Positions 32,301 through 32,424 of a stretch of DNA of 32,424 nucleotides are shown one piece after another. Each line of letters starts with the position of its first letter. The stretch's first letter is position 1. The translations under genes and the position numbers were made by a program. Under the pieces are notes generated by a model. That model had not been told where the DNA came from. It did not search any database and saw only the letters and a list, made by a program, of their open reading frames with translations. Source of the stretch: Myxococcales bacterium (GTDB taxonomy: Bacteria; Myxococcota_A; Polyangia; Haliangiales; Haliangiaceae); NCBI GenBank assembly GCA_024222395.1, contig JAAEPE010000837.1, positions 1 through 32,424 on the forward strand. Direction: 5' to 3'.

Positions 32301-32424
32301 GTGGACCGGCGAGGAAGGCGAAGCTGACTCTAGCGACTCCGGCGGCGACATCAACTACGGGCTACTCGGCGGTGAAGTCGCGACCGCCGGCGGAGGCAAG
32401 AGCGGCCGCGCGAGCGTATCGGCC
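29383..32424 (+). CDS. Anti-sigma/FecR/VIT/VWA membrane protein (3' end outside window)
   Basis: Open for 1014 codons to the window edge. The predicted N-in topology is: residues 1-125, an acidic cytoplasmic segment in the anti-sigma position without a HxxxCxxC zinc motif; one membrane helix near 126-145 (SVLLATGAAAAAALLMVVGA); then a FecR-like domain (about 165-340, with GSTVRTDSRTRAILQLSD, LLSGELFADVA and VEVLGTKFALS). A VIT domain (about 370-515, with TEIEETFRNDS, VYKFPLPAGAQI and AKKIWAGVIAKA) and a VWA domain follow. The VWA MIDAS starts at Asp661 (VLDSSQSM) and continues with AGASYLEHAL and YIGDGIAS. The C-terminus becomes Gly-rich (NYGLLGGEVATAGGGKSG). The overlap with the sigma gene suggests a sensor that releases the sigma factor, with the VIT/VWA part as the envelope-side sensor or adhesion module. 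Confidence 0.85.
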   Translation, partial: MIDPKPPEREAFLDDLAAVAAGEQAAVDRHIDLLTDDDAMRDLRHDANGIAGELRAQGEDYNHSADFAARLQDRLDAFDAEQDSSSSEDKEPPGQASNASNESAKVQDDLAKARTEKPTKPSHFRSVLLATGAAAAAALLMVVGAQTGSSDSKTTGATETAVAAASESVLSAKLIQTERSANDGVQGLTVLFPETGSNEVAVGSLIPAGSTVRTDSRTRAILQLSDTSTITLAPSSELLLDRKAARTLSLLSGELFADVAHLDNGPRANYLLPTGRVEVLGTKFALSAGEQEASVRVLRGRIALYGTGSESHQVNAGEEGSVSSDGAIEVTPALHLADSVRWSELGPRPAEDRSGSGLGELRAYKPGQSRDRDWPMALQNHKVTVRLVGNVARTEIEETFRNDSKTVLEGVYKFPLPAGAQIDKLALDVDGRFEEGAIVDKDRAKKIWAGVIAKATTKRPNRPIEMIWVPGPWRDPAILEWQQGNRFELRIFPIPAQGTRTIKLAYTQTIAPHGKRRRYVYPLPKSADGSSVAEHFDIDMRLSGAENDSQVKTPGYEMETAREKGAVRLHLAEDAFVPNGDLVLDYKPKNADSELRAWGFQGAAATPPGLTKGKKQSPKAEVLEEQSRLSKDSRGYALLSLRPTLPRWTEYKSHDYVLVLDSSQSMVGERFQRAMDAATALVGEMDKRDRFRVLACDLECRTFKSDAMNPSAQHARELEAWLGNIVPAGASYLEHALEEGARISGTGDAGDRERLVIYIGDGIASMGHRSLSVLSQTARTLRKEHETTFTSVGIGADSDSRVLGAIARAGGGFYIGHRSGRQARHLAQAVIETTMGVSLKDAELVFPKGMSDVSPTSLSTLRAGDEFILSGRYAEGIQGNVILRGTVGGKPYENTFALNLPMTSNPANAFVPKIWASQTIERLETEGRATSRDTIVALSKSYGVMSKQTSLLVLESEAMFKAFGVDRAKPLVQWTGEEGEADSSDSGGDINYGLLGGEVATAGGGKSGRASVSA

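Noticed and set aside
1..32424. CRISPR arrays, tRNA or rRNA genes, prophage modules, replication origin
   Set aside because: No regularly spaced repeats, no cloverleaf or rRNA signature sequences, no phage structural genes and no DnaA-box cluster were recognised by reading.

Overview
This window looks like chromosomal DNA from a free-living Gram-negative bacterium, most likely a Myxococcota/deltaproteobacterial-type lineage. The grounds are many exported lipoproteins and thioredoxin-fold proteins, a MoxR-DUF58-transglutaminase operon, an F7/Che2-like chemosensory operon, a VIT/VWA protein tied to an ECF sigma factor, and selA. The lineage is an inference from gene content. No rRNA, tRNA or CRISPR array was seen.

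Layout. Positions 1-375 (minus) hold a 5'-truncated DDE transposase that abuts the stop codon of a TlpA-like redoxin. The redoxin forms a pair with a DsbA-like lipoprotein (373-1890, minus). Divergent from these is a fatty-acid-oxidation regulatory operon, fadR-like tetR, etfB and etfA (1986-4451, plus). A palindrome matching the Bacillus FadR box overlaps the fadR start, and a strong terminator follows etfA. Next is a three-gene plus-strand operon (4581-8982): MoxR AAA+ ATPase, DUF58 protein and a TgpA-like membrane transglutaminase.

Positions 9054-18430 (minus) are one chemosensory operon. In transcription order it encodes a membrane MCP-like protein with a CheZ-like motif, a STAS protein, CheY, CheA, CheW, a soluble double-PAS receptor ending in a CheR-docking pentapeptide, CheR, CheD and CheB. 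The order from cheY to cheB matches the Pseudomonas aeruginosa Che2 (Aer2) cluster. No stand-alone CheZ, CheC or CheX is present.

The housekeeping stretch 18584-25559 contains selA (plus), slyX-hflX (minus), a lipoprotein plus FemAB/BioF2-like acyltransferase pair (minus), a cyclophilin (plus), and a DUF5690-like membrane transporter (minus) convergent with the cyclophilin across a hairpin. At 25622-27604 is an exported protein with the domain order of plant glucan water dikinases. The stretch 27605-28804 is degraded: it holds a porin fragment bounded by imperfect repeats. The window ends with an ECF sigma factor overlapping a large anti-sigma/FecR/VIT/VWA protein that runs off the right edge.

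A recurring feature is the lack of untranslated leaders. Several first-in-operon genes have a -10-like hexamer only 6-9 nt before the start codon and no clear Shine-Dalgarno, whereas downstream operon genes usually carry good ribosome binding sites or ATGA-type overlaps.
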